A stretch of DNA of 64,000 nucleotides, taken from assembly GCF_001602095.1 (NCBI RefSeq), contig NZ_CP014991.1, positions 1 to 64,000 on the forward strand, given 5' to 3'. Origin of the DNA: Helicobacter himalayensis (GTDB lineage: Bacteria > Campylobacterota > Campylobacteria > Campylobacterales > Helicobacteraceae). The position numbers and the translations under genes were made by a program. This document shows positions 11,506-18,988 of the stretch, in pieces. The notes below the pieces were generated by a model. The model was not told the DNA's origin. It made no database searches and was given only the letters and a program-made list of their open reading frames with translations. Positions within the stretch are counted from its first letter, which is position 1. Every line of letters begins with the position of its first letter.

Positions 11506-14500
11506 CTACTCCCACAAACTTTTTAGCAACGCAATAAATTCTGGTTGCTTAGTTTGCAAAACTTTAAAAGATTCTAATAGATAGCAAAACTCCTCTTTGT
11601 CTAATCCATACAGCTTAGCAATGGCAATATCTTGCTTTGCCCTTAGTTGTGCATAGGCTTTATCCGTTTTTGGAATCTCATTTTGCGCAATATTAAATTC
11701 TTCTTGCAATTCTTTAAAATGCCCTGCTTTATCATTATAAAGCTGCAAGATTAAGGCGTTTTTAGCGATAGAGAGATAAGTTGCATTTTCTAAAATTTCC
11801 TTATCACTTGGTTGAGGGAGGGGGATTCTAAGTATATAAGTTTTATCCACACTAATTTGTATCATTCCTCTTGCGATAAAATCCACCACCAAAGAATTAA
11901 AAATCCCAAGCGCAAAGCATAGGCGCAAATGACTGATTGTTTTATACGTGATTCTTGGGATTTTTGGTCGTTGAGGAGAAGCCAAAACATCTCTTTTGCG
12001 GGATTCTTCGCCTGTCGGCTCAGAATGACAAGGGGGGATGCAATCTTCTAACGCATAAGTTTTTGGTATAGAGCCATACATTGTATGTCCAAAACCTATG
12101 TTTTTTTGGTAAAGTGAGAAAATCAATGTGCGCTCATCGGTATCCCTTGCAATCGCACGGAATCCTAAGCGGTAAAATTCTCTATCGTATTTAATAAAGG
12201 AATCTTCTAAAGCCTTTTTGTCGTATTGAGGCTTTGACAAAGCCGAAATACCTCTTTTAGAATCTTTATGAGATTCTTCAGTCGCTTTGCTTCCTTCAGA
12301 ATGACAAGGGGGAATGTCAGAATAAGAAGCAAGCATAGATTCTAAAAGCTTCCCATATTCTTTAGAATCTATTCCCAAATCTTGCTTTAAGCGGTAAATC
12401 TCCTTGCTCCTTAGTCGCCTATCAAAGTCCGCAATATTTAAAAAATATTGCGGATTAGTAAATTCTGCGTCAAATTGATGTATCATCTTGCCCTCATAAA
12501 GTGGCAACAATCCATTGCGGTAAGATTCTATAAATAAATCTTTATCTTGCGTCATATGTAATTCATTACGAAAATCAAGCCATTCTAGGTTAAGCGGGCT
12601 AAAGGCAGCATAGCATTTGCGCAAGATTTCTAAATCCTTTTTGCCTCGCACTTCTTGGAGGGCAAGTTGGTGTGGGCTTAGAGTTTTGATGTCTTGGAGG
12701 GTAAGCGGGATAATGTTTGATTTATCGTAAATTTCCTCAATGTTTGTTTTATAAAACATTGTTTGAATCGCGTGTGGTTTGTCATATTGAGCATTTGGAA
12801 AATGCGAAATATCTCTATTGGAAACCGCTTTGTCATGTTGAGCGTTAGCGAAACTCTTAGAATCTGCATTATGGGATTCTGCGCCTGTCGGCTCAGAATG
12901 ACAAGAGGAAAGTTCGGGACGACAAGAGGAGTGTTCAGAATGATAAGGCTTCGCATTGATAATCTGCATTAAAGCAAATTTATAGCGAAAATCTACATCT
13001 CTAAATATCCCCTTTCTGTTTTCAAAACTATAAAAATACACTAAGCTTTTATTTTCCAAAATCTCTTTGCGTAAAATTTTGCTTCCCTTTTCAAGCATTA
13101 AAGCACTAGGAAGCACATAATTTAGACTTGCATTTGGAGCTAAAAGATTGAGATTGCGCTCTACAAAAAAGCGAAACAAGTTGCCATCGCCACTACCACG
13201 ATTGAGTGGAAAATGCGCTTTGTAGTAGTCATTTTGCACACTTACGAAGGCTTTTGTCTCTTCATATTCTTTTGTAATATAACTTTTAGCCAAGAGATTC
13301 TCTTGCACTTCCTTTTTTTCACTATTACTTAAAGTGCGGTAGTTGCTAATAAATTGCGGGAAAAAGTCGCTATCGCTAAACTTTGTCTTATCCCAAGGGG
13401 GATTGCCCACAATAGCTTGGAATCCTATAAGGCAAATATCGTGTGTTGTGCTTCTCTGTTTGTTGTGTTGAGATTCTGCTTTGTCATGTTGAGCGTTAGC
13501 GAAACTCTTAGAATCTGCATTGCGGGATTCTTCGCCTGTTGGCTCAGAATGACAAGAAAAGCTTCCTGTAATCTCTGGAAACTCTATTTCGTAGTTAAAA
13601 AAGCCAAATTCTTTAGCGTAAGCGTGAATTACTTCCCTTAAGTTCTCATACTCTTTTGCTTCGCTTAAGTTTTCTATATTATCACTTTGTGTAAGTGCAT
13701 TGAAAGCTTTAGCTTCTTTGGCATTCATAAAGTCTCTAGCATTTAGCATATTTAAGAAGAGATTGAGCTTTTCTAATGTGGGAGCAATCTCCTCTTTATA
13801 AAGCCTTTTACTCTCTTTAATCTGCGCTTCTGTGGTGTCTTTGATAGAATCTAGCTTCACAAACACTTCGCTTAAAATTTGGAATTCATCTAAAAATCTA
13901 GAAATAAAGAGATTGCCACCTTTGGCTTTTTGCAAGGCATTGAAATACTGCGTAAATTCTCTTATACTCGTGCCAATAAGGGCATTTCCGCATTTGATAT
14001 GATGCTCTAAAAAGCTTAGAGGTGTGCCAAAAATAAAGCTATCAATCCACAAAGAAAGTTTAGTAAGTTCTATGCTAAAGGGGTTTAAATCCACTCCAAA
14101 AATTACGCGCTTCAATAAAAGTCGCTTTAAAATATCACTTTCATCGGCTTCATAGCCTTTGATAAAGGCGCAAATATTATTTTGTATCGTTTGCTTTTCT
14201 TGTTCGTAGATTTTTTTAAGAGCTGGAAAAGAATCAAAATCACTTTGCACAATTTGCGTGATTTGGTTTAAGGCTTCTACTAGGAAATGTCCGCTTCCAC
14301 AGGCATTATCCAAAATCTTAAAATGCAAGATATTAGAATCATCTAGCCTATCTTTTAGGGCGGATTGGACGAGAAATTTGGTGATGGATTCTGGTGTGTA
14401 AAAACTCGCAGTGCTTTTGCGTGAATTACTCGTGTTTTTTAGATAGATTTGTCCCTTTTTGTAAGTGGCTTCGCGGTGGATTGTGGAATCTTTCTTAATT

Positions 14501-15867
14501 TTTGCATAATCATAGCTATCAAAATAGCCCTCAATAGAATCTAGTTTGCCCTTGCCCTTTTTGGGTGCATACACAAGGTAGAAAACCTCCTCTTCTGCCA
14601 CTGCAAAAAAGTAAGAGAGTAGCCCCTCATAAATCGTGCCAAGATGTGCCACACTCAAGGTGCGATAATCACGTCTAAAGAGTGTATTTTGCGTATCTGT
14701 GCCTTGATAATTAAATAGAGAATCTAAAATATGAATCAAAGTCTTATCGTTAAAGATTTTGGGTGTTTTAAGTAACGGTGCGTTTGCCTCATCAAAAAGT
14801 CCGCCATTAAAGATTGGCATATCTAAGTTTGGATTGCCCTTATTGTAGATTCTAAAAATCCTCTCTAGCTCATCAATGCCAACAAAGCTTTCATTTTCCT
14901 CGCTTTCTTTTTCCTCTTGCTTTAGACGAGAAAGCAGAGAGTAGAGACTAATTTTTTTCTTAAAACTTGAATGGCTTTGAAGAACAGAATCAAATTTATC
15001 CTCAAAATAAGCGATAAAAAGGAGGCGAAAGATAAAATAAAGTGAGGATTGATAAATGTCTTTTAGCTTAGCATTTTGATTTTTGGCATAAATGCAAGAG
15101 CCAATTTCCTCAAACAAAGAATCTTTGCCATTAATCCCATAAATGAGTGATTGCAAGTCATCTTCTATATTGATTTTGGCTTGATTGTTTTTGTTAAGAA
15201 TGTCTGTGATTGTAGTTTGAGATTGCGTATCGCTTGTCTTTTGCGCGAAGTTGTTTGCTTGAAAAATATAGTAAAAATAGTTAAAGCCCTCCGCGTCATT
15301 AGATTCTATAATACTTTCTAGGTTGATTTCATAAAAGACTTTTTGAGCGCTTAGCTTGGAGTTATCATAAAACCGCCATACGCGACCATTAGTAAGGAAT
15401 CCAAAATCCTTTTTTAGATTGCTAAGGTAACGGAGAAGCTGGAAATGCGGATTTTCCTTTATTTTTTTATTATCCACTTCTACATTATAAGCTTTAGATT
15501 CTAAAATCACTGAAATTTGTGCATTACTTGCTTGTCGCTCATCTTTTGGGATATTTTGATAAGCTTTTTTAGAATCCAAATTGCTAAAAAGCAAAAAATC
15601 TGGTTTTTCTAGTTTGCCTTGAATGATTTTCTCATCTTGACGGACAAACTCCCACCCTAAAATCTCTAGCACTTTGGTAATAAAAGTATCTTCAAATTGA
15701 TGTTCGTTTTGCTTTTCAAAGAGGGCTTTATTATAGAGAGATTGTATAGATTTTAGGGCATTTTGTGCTTGTGCTTGATTTTTTGTAAAATCATAAATCT
15801 TAGGGAAATCTACTTCCAAAGTATAAGTTGTAAAAAGGTTATTGTTTAGAAAAGGGTAGTTTTGCAT
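11506..15867 (-). CDS. Type IIG restriction-modification enzyme with repeat-derived insertions
   Basis: A single 1453-aa polypeptide expected to cut and methylate DNA. The N-terminal nuclease has the PD-(D/E)xK residues P89-D90 and E123-S-K125. The gamma-class methylase core follows, with motif I LDNACGSGHFLVEA near residue 515 and motif IV GNPPWDK near residue 820, and the C-terminal third should carry the target-recognition domain. At least four segments rich in CHSEPTGEES, NADSKSFANAQHDK or ISALSKPQYDK-type peptides are translated from dispersed palindromic repeats (see repeat entries), and these lengthen it beyond related enzymes of about 1000-1250 aa. The reading frame stays open throughout. 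It converges on the methyltransferase gene and lies in a defence cluster with an Mrr-like nuclease. Confidence 0.85.
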   Translation of the reverse strand: MQNYPFLNNNLFTTYTLEVDFPKIYDFTKNQAQAQNALKSIQSLYNKALFEKQNEHQFEDTFITKVLEILGWEFVRQDEKIIQGKLEKPDFLLFSNLDSKKAYQNIPKDERQASNAQISVILESKAYNVEVDNKKIKENPHFQLLRYLSNLKKDFGFLTNGRVWRFYDNSKLSAQKVFYEINLESIIESNDAEGFNYFYYIFQANNFAQKTSDTQSQTTITDILNKNNQAKINIEDDLQSLIYGINGKDSLFEEIGSCIYAKNQNAKLKDIYQSSLYFIFRLLFIAYFEDKFDSVLQSHSSFKKKISLYSLLSRLKQEEKESEENESFVGIDELERIFRIYNKGNPNLDMPIFNGGLFDEANAPLLKTPKIFNDKTLIHILDSLFNYQGTDTQNTLFRRDYRTLSVAHLGTIYEGLLSYFFAVAEEEVFYLVYAPKKGKGKLDSIEGYFDSYDYAKIKKDSTIHREATYKKGQIYLKNTSNSRKSTASFYTPESITKFLVQSALKDRLDDSNILHFKILDNACGSGHFLVEALNQITQIVQSDFDSFPALKKIYEQEKQTIQNNICAFIKGYEADESDILKRLLLKRVIFGVDLNPFSIELTKLSLWIDSFIFGTPLSFLEHHIKCGNALIGTSIREFTQYFNALQKAKGGNLFISRFLDEFQILSEVFVKLDSIKDTTEAQIKESKRLYKEEIAPTLEKLNLFLNMLNARDFMNAKEAKAFNALTQSDNIENLSEAKEYENLREVIHAYAKEFGFFNYEIEFPEITGSFSCHSEPTGEESRNADSKSFANAQHDKAESQHNKQRSTTHDICLIGFQAIVGNPPWDKTKFSDSDFFPQFISNYRTLSNSEKKEVQENLLAKSYITKEYEETKAFVSVQNDYYKAHFPLNRGSGDGNLFRFFVERNLNLLAPNASLNYVLPSALMLEKGSKILRKEILENKSLVYFYSFENRKGIFRDVDFRYKFALMQIINAKPYHSEHSSCRPELSSCHSEPTGAESHNADSKSFANAQHDKAVSNRDISHFPNAQYDKPHAIQTMFYKTNIEEIYDKSNIIPLTLQDIKTLSPHQLALQEVRGKKDLEILRKCYAAFSPLNLEWLDFRNELHMTQDKDLFIESYRNGLLPLYEGKMIHQFDAEFTNPQYFLNIADFDRRLRSKEIYRLKQDLGIDSKEYGKLLESMLASYSDIPPCHSEGSKATEESHKDSKRGISALSKPQYDKKALEDSFIKYDREFYRLGFRAIARDTDERTLIFSLYQKNIGFGHTMYGSIPKTYALEDCIPPCHSEPTGEESRKRDVLASPQRPKIPRITYKTISHLRLCFALGIFNSLVVDFIARGMIQISVDKTYILRIPLPQPSDKEILENATYLSIAKNALILQLYNDKAGHFKELQEEFNIAQNEIPKTDKAYAQLRAKQDIAIAKLYGLDKEEFCYLLESFKVLQTKQPEFIALLKSLWE
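11966..12030. repeat. Palindromic dispersed repeat, copy A (in type IIG gene)
   Basis: A degenerate copy that ends with the family terminus GCTCAGAATGACA and carries the GGATTCTTCGCCTGTCGG arm. The left end (GGTCGTTGAGG) is poorly conserved. It is read in-frame on the minus strand as CHSEPTGEESRKRDVLASPQ. The left limit is approximate. Confidence 0.6.
12219..12306. repeat. Palindromic dispersed repeat, copy B (in type IIG gene)
   Basis: The 88-bp element starts TGTCGTATTGAGG and ends CTTCAGAATGACA, so its ends are inverted. It is translated in-frame as CHSEGSKATEESHKDSK followed by RGISALSKPQYDK. The second half belongs to the same subtype as the RDISHFPNAQYDK segment beside copy C. Confidence 0.65.
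12780..12903. repeat. Palindromic dispersed repeat, copy C plus adjoining partial copy
   Basis: A 73-bp core at 12831-12903 begins TGTCATGTTGAGC and ends GCTCAGAATGACA, an inverted pair with 11 of 13 matches. It differs from copy D at only four positions by my alignment. A partial unit starting TGTCATATTGAGC lies directly before it (12780-12830). Both are translated in-frame in the minus-strand gene. Confidence 0.75.
12898..12951 (-). repeat. Three 21-bp tandem units reading YHSEHSS, CRPELSS, CHSEPTG
   Basis: At the upstream edge of copy C the minus-strand frame reads three successive 7-residue units that start Y/C-H/R-S/P-E. This suggests local duplication of the repeat terminus followed by divergence. 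Boundaries are approximate. Confidence 0.5.
13482..13554. repeat. Palindromic dispersed repeat, copy D (in type IIG gene)
   Basis: A 73-bp element with inverted ends TGTCATGTTGAGC and GCTCAGAATGACA. It is translated on the minus strand as CHSEPTGEESRNADSKSFAN then AQHDK, and sits a few codons before the catalytic NPPW motif of the methylase. It is near-identical to the core of copy C. Confidence 0.78.
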
Positions 15868-15907
15868 TGTTGCTCACTTTGATTTATTGTCTTTGCTTAA
15901 GCAAGTT

Positions 15908-15957
15908 GCTAAAGCCACTTTTAGCGGTATTTCCTTGATGAAAATCTTTGATTTTCA
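15908..15957. other. Two small hairpins between type IIG and Mrr-like genes
   Basis: GCTAAA/TTTAGC pair at about 15908-15925, and TGAAAATC/GATTTTCA pair perfectly at 15939-15957 around a TTT loop. They could be part of a terminator or a remnant repeat. No T-run follows either. Confidence 0.35.
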
Positions 15958-16018
15958 CGCCCAAATAACAATCCTCTAACTTTGAAATGCTTTTTTTGTA
16001 GTCCATATTTCGCCTTTT

Positions 16019-16507
16019 TTAGCCCTGAAAAGGGATTATTTTGTATTCTAGGTTGTTGTTTTCTATAAATTTTTTCACTCCATAGTCCATATTTTCACAG
16101 CTTGTTACAAACACGCGATGGATATTTCTTTTCGCAATTTTTGGATTTTGCTCTATGTATGCGGTGCAATCGCCTAAAAAGATTCTCAAATGCTCTTGTT
16201 TTATTTGTGAATTTTCCCAATTTTTACACTGAATCAAAATCGCCTCTTTATTTTTGTAGGCAATCAAATCAATCCCCTCATCTTTCCGCCCTTCATTAAT
16301 GCCCTTAAAATAGACTTTATAACCCTGACTTTGATAATATTTGCCAATCTGCAATTCGTATTTATCGCCTTTTTGTTTGTTGTATATTTTGTATTTTTGT
16401 GAAATATTATTGAATCGTTTATAATCCCTATAAACATGGCTTTTTCGCCTTTTAAAGAAAAATGTAAATATTACAAATATAAAGGCAAATGCAAATATTA
16501 TCTCCAT
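16019..16507 (-). CDS. Membrane-anchored Mrr-like restriction endonuclease
   Basis: The protein (about 162 aa) starts with one hydrophobic helix (IIFAFAFIFVIFTFFF), a basic stretch, and then a compact Mrr_cat-type nuclease domain: GDKYELQIGKYYQSQGY, DEGIDLIAYKNKEAILIQCKN, where D and Q-x-K are the expected catalytic residues. Mrr-type enzymes cut foreign or modified DNA; the anchor would place it at the inner membrane (inference). I chose the ATG with GGGAG 7 nt upstream; an in-frame GTG 18 nt earlier has no better ribosome site. It lies between the type IIG gene and kdsD, at the edge of the defence cluster. Confidence 0.7.
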   Translation of the reverse strand: MEIIFAFAFIFVIFTFFFKRRKSHVYRDYKRFNNISQKYKIYNKQKGDKYELQIGKYYQSQGYKVYFKGINEGRKDEGIDLIAYKNKEAILIQCKNWENSQIKQEHLRIFLGDCTAYIEQNPKIAKRNIHRVFVTSCENMDYGVKKFIENNNLEYKIIPFQG

Positions 16508-16612
16508 AAATATCTCCCAAAACACAAGACAAAAGCTTTATTGAGAATCTAAACTAAAAGCACTTTGTATATAAATCCAACTTAAAGCCAAAGAGCGTGC
16601 GAATAAATCATA

Positions 16613-16852
16613 TCAAAACACCAACATTTCCCTTTTTAGCTTATTGAGTGCATCGATTTCTTTTTTGAGCTTCTCCACTTCCACATCAATTTGACCAAGT
16701 AATGTGAAAGTCAATGTTTCTGGCATATCCTGCGAGCCACGTTTAATCATAATGTAATCAAGCATCGAAATTTTTGCCATAGCTAAAAGAATGTTAATAT
16801 CATCGCGTATATCCTCGATATTGCGGAAAATTATATCAATGCGTTCAAACAT
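16613..16852 (-). CDS. Small conserved-looking protein with coiled-coil end, function unknown
   Basis: A 79-aa protein that I do not recognise. It has a strong AGGAGG site just before the ATG, an acidic N-terminal segment (ERIDIIFRNIEDIRDDI), a middle with MLDYIMIKRGSQDMPETL, and a C-terminal VEVEKLKKEIDALNKLKREM that looks like a short coiled coil. No signal or membrane segment. It is oriented with kdsD and starts about 58 nt after the kdsD stop, so it may be the last gene of that unit. Confidence 0.6.
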   Translation of the reverse strand: MFERIDIIFRNIEDIRDDINILLAMAKISMLDYIMIKRGSQDMPETLTFTLLGQIDVEVEKLKKEIDALNKLKREMLVF

Positions 16853-16909
16853 ACCCCCTCCTTAATCCCTTGCTTAAAGCCCCTTGCGTGAGCTATGATT
16901 TTATAGAAT

Positions 16910-17875
16910 CTACGATTTAATCCCAGCAGAAATCAGCGTATGCAAGTGTATAACACCTTGTATTTTGTCTTGCTTATCTGTGATGACAAGTATTTGTATC
17001 TTGTTTTCCTCGATAAATTTTAGCGCATCAAAAGCAAGCATATCGGCATCCTTGCAGGTTTTTGGGTTTTTGGTTGCGTATTTTAACACATTCTCTTCTA
17101 GGTTAAAATCCTCCTTCAGCAGCGCACGGCGCAAGTCTCCATCGCTTAGCACCGCCACAAGTTTGCCATTTTTTGTAATAAGCGCATTTCCTAGCCTTGC
17201 TTGCGTCATTACCACAATAGATTCCTTAAGCGGTGTGTCCCATTCAATAATGGGCAGATTCTGTGTTTGCATCAAATCTCTAATTTTCACAAACAGCCTT
17301 TTACCCAAACTCCCGCCCGGGTGGAATGACGCGAAGTCGTCGTGCTTAAAATCCCTATAATACATAAGGCACACAGCCAGCACATCGCCAAGTGCGAGCG
17401 TTAGCGTTGTAGAGCTTGTAGGCGCGGTATTGAGTGGGCAGGCTTCTTTTTCTACAAAAATATTAAGAAAAAAATCCCCCATTTTTGAAAGTGAGGAGTT
17501 TTTGTCCTTGCTCATTGTGATAATCAGATTCCCAAAGCGCTTGATATGCGGGATTACATCGAGCAATTCTTGGCTTTCCCCGCTATAACTTATGGCTAAA
17601 ATCACATCATCTTTTTGAATCATTCCTAAATCCCCGTGCATCGCCTCTGTGGGGTGCAAAAACGCGCTAGGCGTGCCCGTGCTAGAGAGTGTAGCAGAGA
17701 TTTTCGCGCCGATATGTCCGCTTTTCCCCACACCTATGACAATGAGCTTACCCTTAGCATTTGCAATAAGCCTTACAATCTTTTCAAGTTCGTTAGAATC
17801 CAGTCTTTTAATAGAATCTAAAAGCGCGCCAGATTCTGTCTCTAGCACTCCTTTGGCAATTTTTAAAAAATCCAT
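16910..17875 (-). CDS. kdsD: D-arabinose 5-phosphate isomerase (KdsD/KpsF family)
   Basis: It converts ribulose 5-phosphate to arabinose 5-phosphate, the first committed sugar for KDO and thus lipopolysaccharide core synthesis. The 321-aa protein has an N-terminal SIS domain (VIGVGKSGHIGAKISATLSS, HPTEAMHGDLGMI, ISYSGESQELLD) and two C-terminal CBS domains (ALITKNGKLVAVLSDGDLRR and ILVITDKQDKIQGVIHLH). Length and order match the family. H. pylori carries a KpsF-type homologue. Confidence 0.93.
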   Translation of the reverse strand: MDFLKIAKGVLETESGALLDSIKRLDSNELEKIVRLIANAKGKLIVIGVGKSGHIGAKISATLSSTGTPSAFLHPTEAMHGDLGMIQKDDVILAISYSGESQELLDVIPHIKRFGNLIITMSKDKNSSLSKMGDFFLNIFVEKEACPLNTAPTSSTTLTLALGDVLAVCLMYYRDFKHDDFASFHPGGSLGKRLFVKIRDLMQTQNLPIIEWDTPLKESIVVMTQARLGNALITKNGKLVAVLSDGDLRRALLKEDFNLEENVLKYATKNPKTCKDADMLAFDALKFIEENKIQILVITDKQDKIQGVIHLHTLISAGIKS

Positions 17876-17935
17876 AAACCCTCTCCTTGTTGAAATCTTT
17901 TTAAATTCTAAAAGCCCTTTTCAATCTCGCAAAAT

Positions 17936-18988
17936 CTAAGATTTCAGTAGCAAATATTGTGCGCTTTTTTCCTTTTCAAGTGCTTGCGTGGTGAATATCT
18001 CATCACCAATTTGCACATTATATTCCTGCCCTTGTTGTGTTTTGGCATAGCCTAGCACAATGCGTGCGCTCAAAAGCCTGTCCTCTTTTGATGCGTTTTT
18101 TTCTATCAATCCCACTGGTCCGATAGAATCTAAAAGCGTGATTTTTTCCATCAGCGGATTTGGCGCGCTTAGCTTTTGATTTTCCTCTTCATTCCTTCCA
18201 ACCACACAGCGTGCGCCATTTTCTAGCACGAGGTAGCGCCCCACTTTTATCATCTCAATATCTTCAAATATCATCGTGCGGTGCGCAGACAAGTCTTTAA
18301 TCTTTTGTGCGATAGAATCTTGCGTGAGCAAGCACCCACCGCCGGGCTTTTCAAAATATTTGAATCCATAAGATTCTATCATTTGTAGCTGTCTAGTTCT
18401 GCCGCGTCCGCTTATATCAAGGAGCTTGTCTCTATCCACCCAGCCCATTTTTTCTGCAAAGCTAGGCTCTAGTAGCTTTGCGCTCATCGGGCGTAAAAGA
18501 AGCTCATCAAGCGTTTTTGGCTTATTCTCGTCGCTTCCATCGCGACTTAGGATTTTGTCAAATTTAGAATCTTTGCCAATTTCGCGCACAAGCTTTCTTA
18601 CTTCATCAAGTGCTTGCTTGCGTTGAGATTTTGGACGCTGTCCTAGCACCTCACCACTGATGACAAAGTCTGCGTCACACTCTAGCAGATAAGCAAATGC
18701 GTTGCCAAACATATTTGCGTGGCAGTCAATGCAGGGGTTGAAATACTTGCCATAGCCATATTTTGGCTTGAAAAGCACAGAGTTGAAAAACTGCTCGCGT
18801 ATGTCAATGACTTTGAGTTCTACGGGGATTTGTGCGGTGGCATTTTTGAAATATTCCATTTTGTCCTTGTTTCCGCCAAAACCGATATTAAAATGTAGCG
18901 CGATGACCTCGATGCCTTGATCTTTAAGAAGTTTCATAGCGATGAGGCTATCACAACCCCCGCTAAAAAGTGCTAAAGCTTTTTTCAT
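17936..18988 (-). CDS. PP-loop ATP pyrophosphatase, MnmA/ThiI-like
   Basis: The N-terminus carries the PP-loop LFSGGCDSLIAMKLL, as in tRNA-thiolation enzymes of the MnmA/ThiI type, followed by CIDCH near residue 93 and a GGGCLLT cysteine further on, which could support a sulfur relay or a metal site. The C-terminal part (VGRYLVLENGARCVVGRNEEEN) is an extra domain seen in ATPase-plus-NFACT-R-like proteins. A role in tRNA or cofactor thiolation is inferred from the family; the substrate is unknown. 350 aa. Its first 26 nt overlap the end of dnaG, so translational coupling is likely. Confidence 0.72.
   Translation of the reverse strand: MKKALALFSGGCDSLIAMKLLKDQGIEVIALHFNIGFGGNKDKMEYFKNATAQIPVELKVIDIREQFFNSVLFKPKYGYGKYFNPCIDCHANMFGNAFAYLLECDADFVISGEVLGQRPKSQRKQALDEVRKLVREIGKDSKFDKILSRDGSDENKPKTLDELLLRPMSAKLLEPSFAEKMGWVDRDKLLDISGRGRTRQLQMIESYGFKYFEKPGGGCLLTQDSIAQKIKDLSAHRTMIFEDIEMIKVGRYLVLENGARCVVGRNEEENQKLSAPNPLMEKITLLDSIGPVGLIEKNASKEDRLLSARIVLGYAKTQQGQEYNVQIGDEIFTTQALEKEKSAQYLLLKS

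Noticed and set aside
12763-13641. Open frames on the plus strand reading FVMLSVSETLRICI...RMTR
   Set aside because: They are translations of the palindromic repeats on the wrong strand of the type IIG gene, with no ribosome site or conserved domain.
15900-15960. Similarity of this spacer to 47640-47720 as a dispersed repeat
   Set aside because: Only short words such as GCCACTTTTA are shared; no alignable unit was found.
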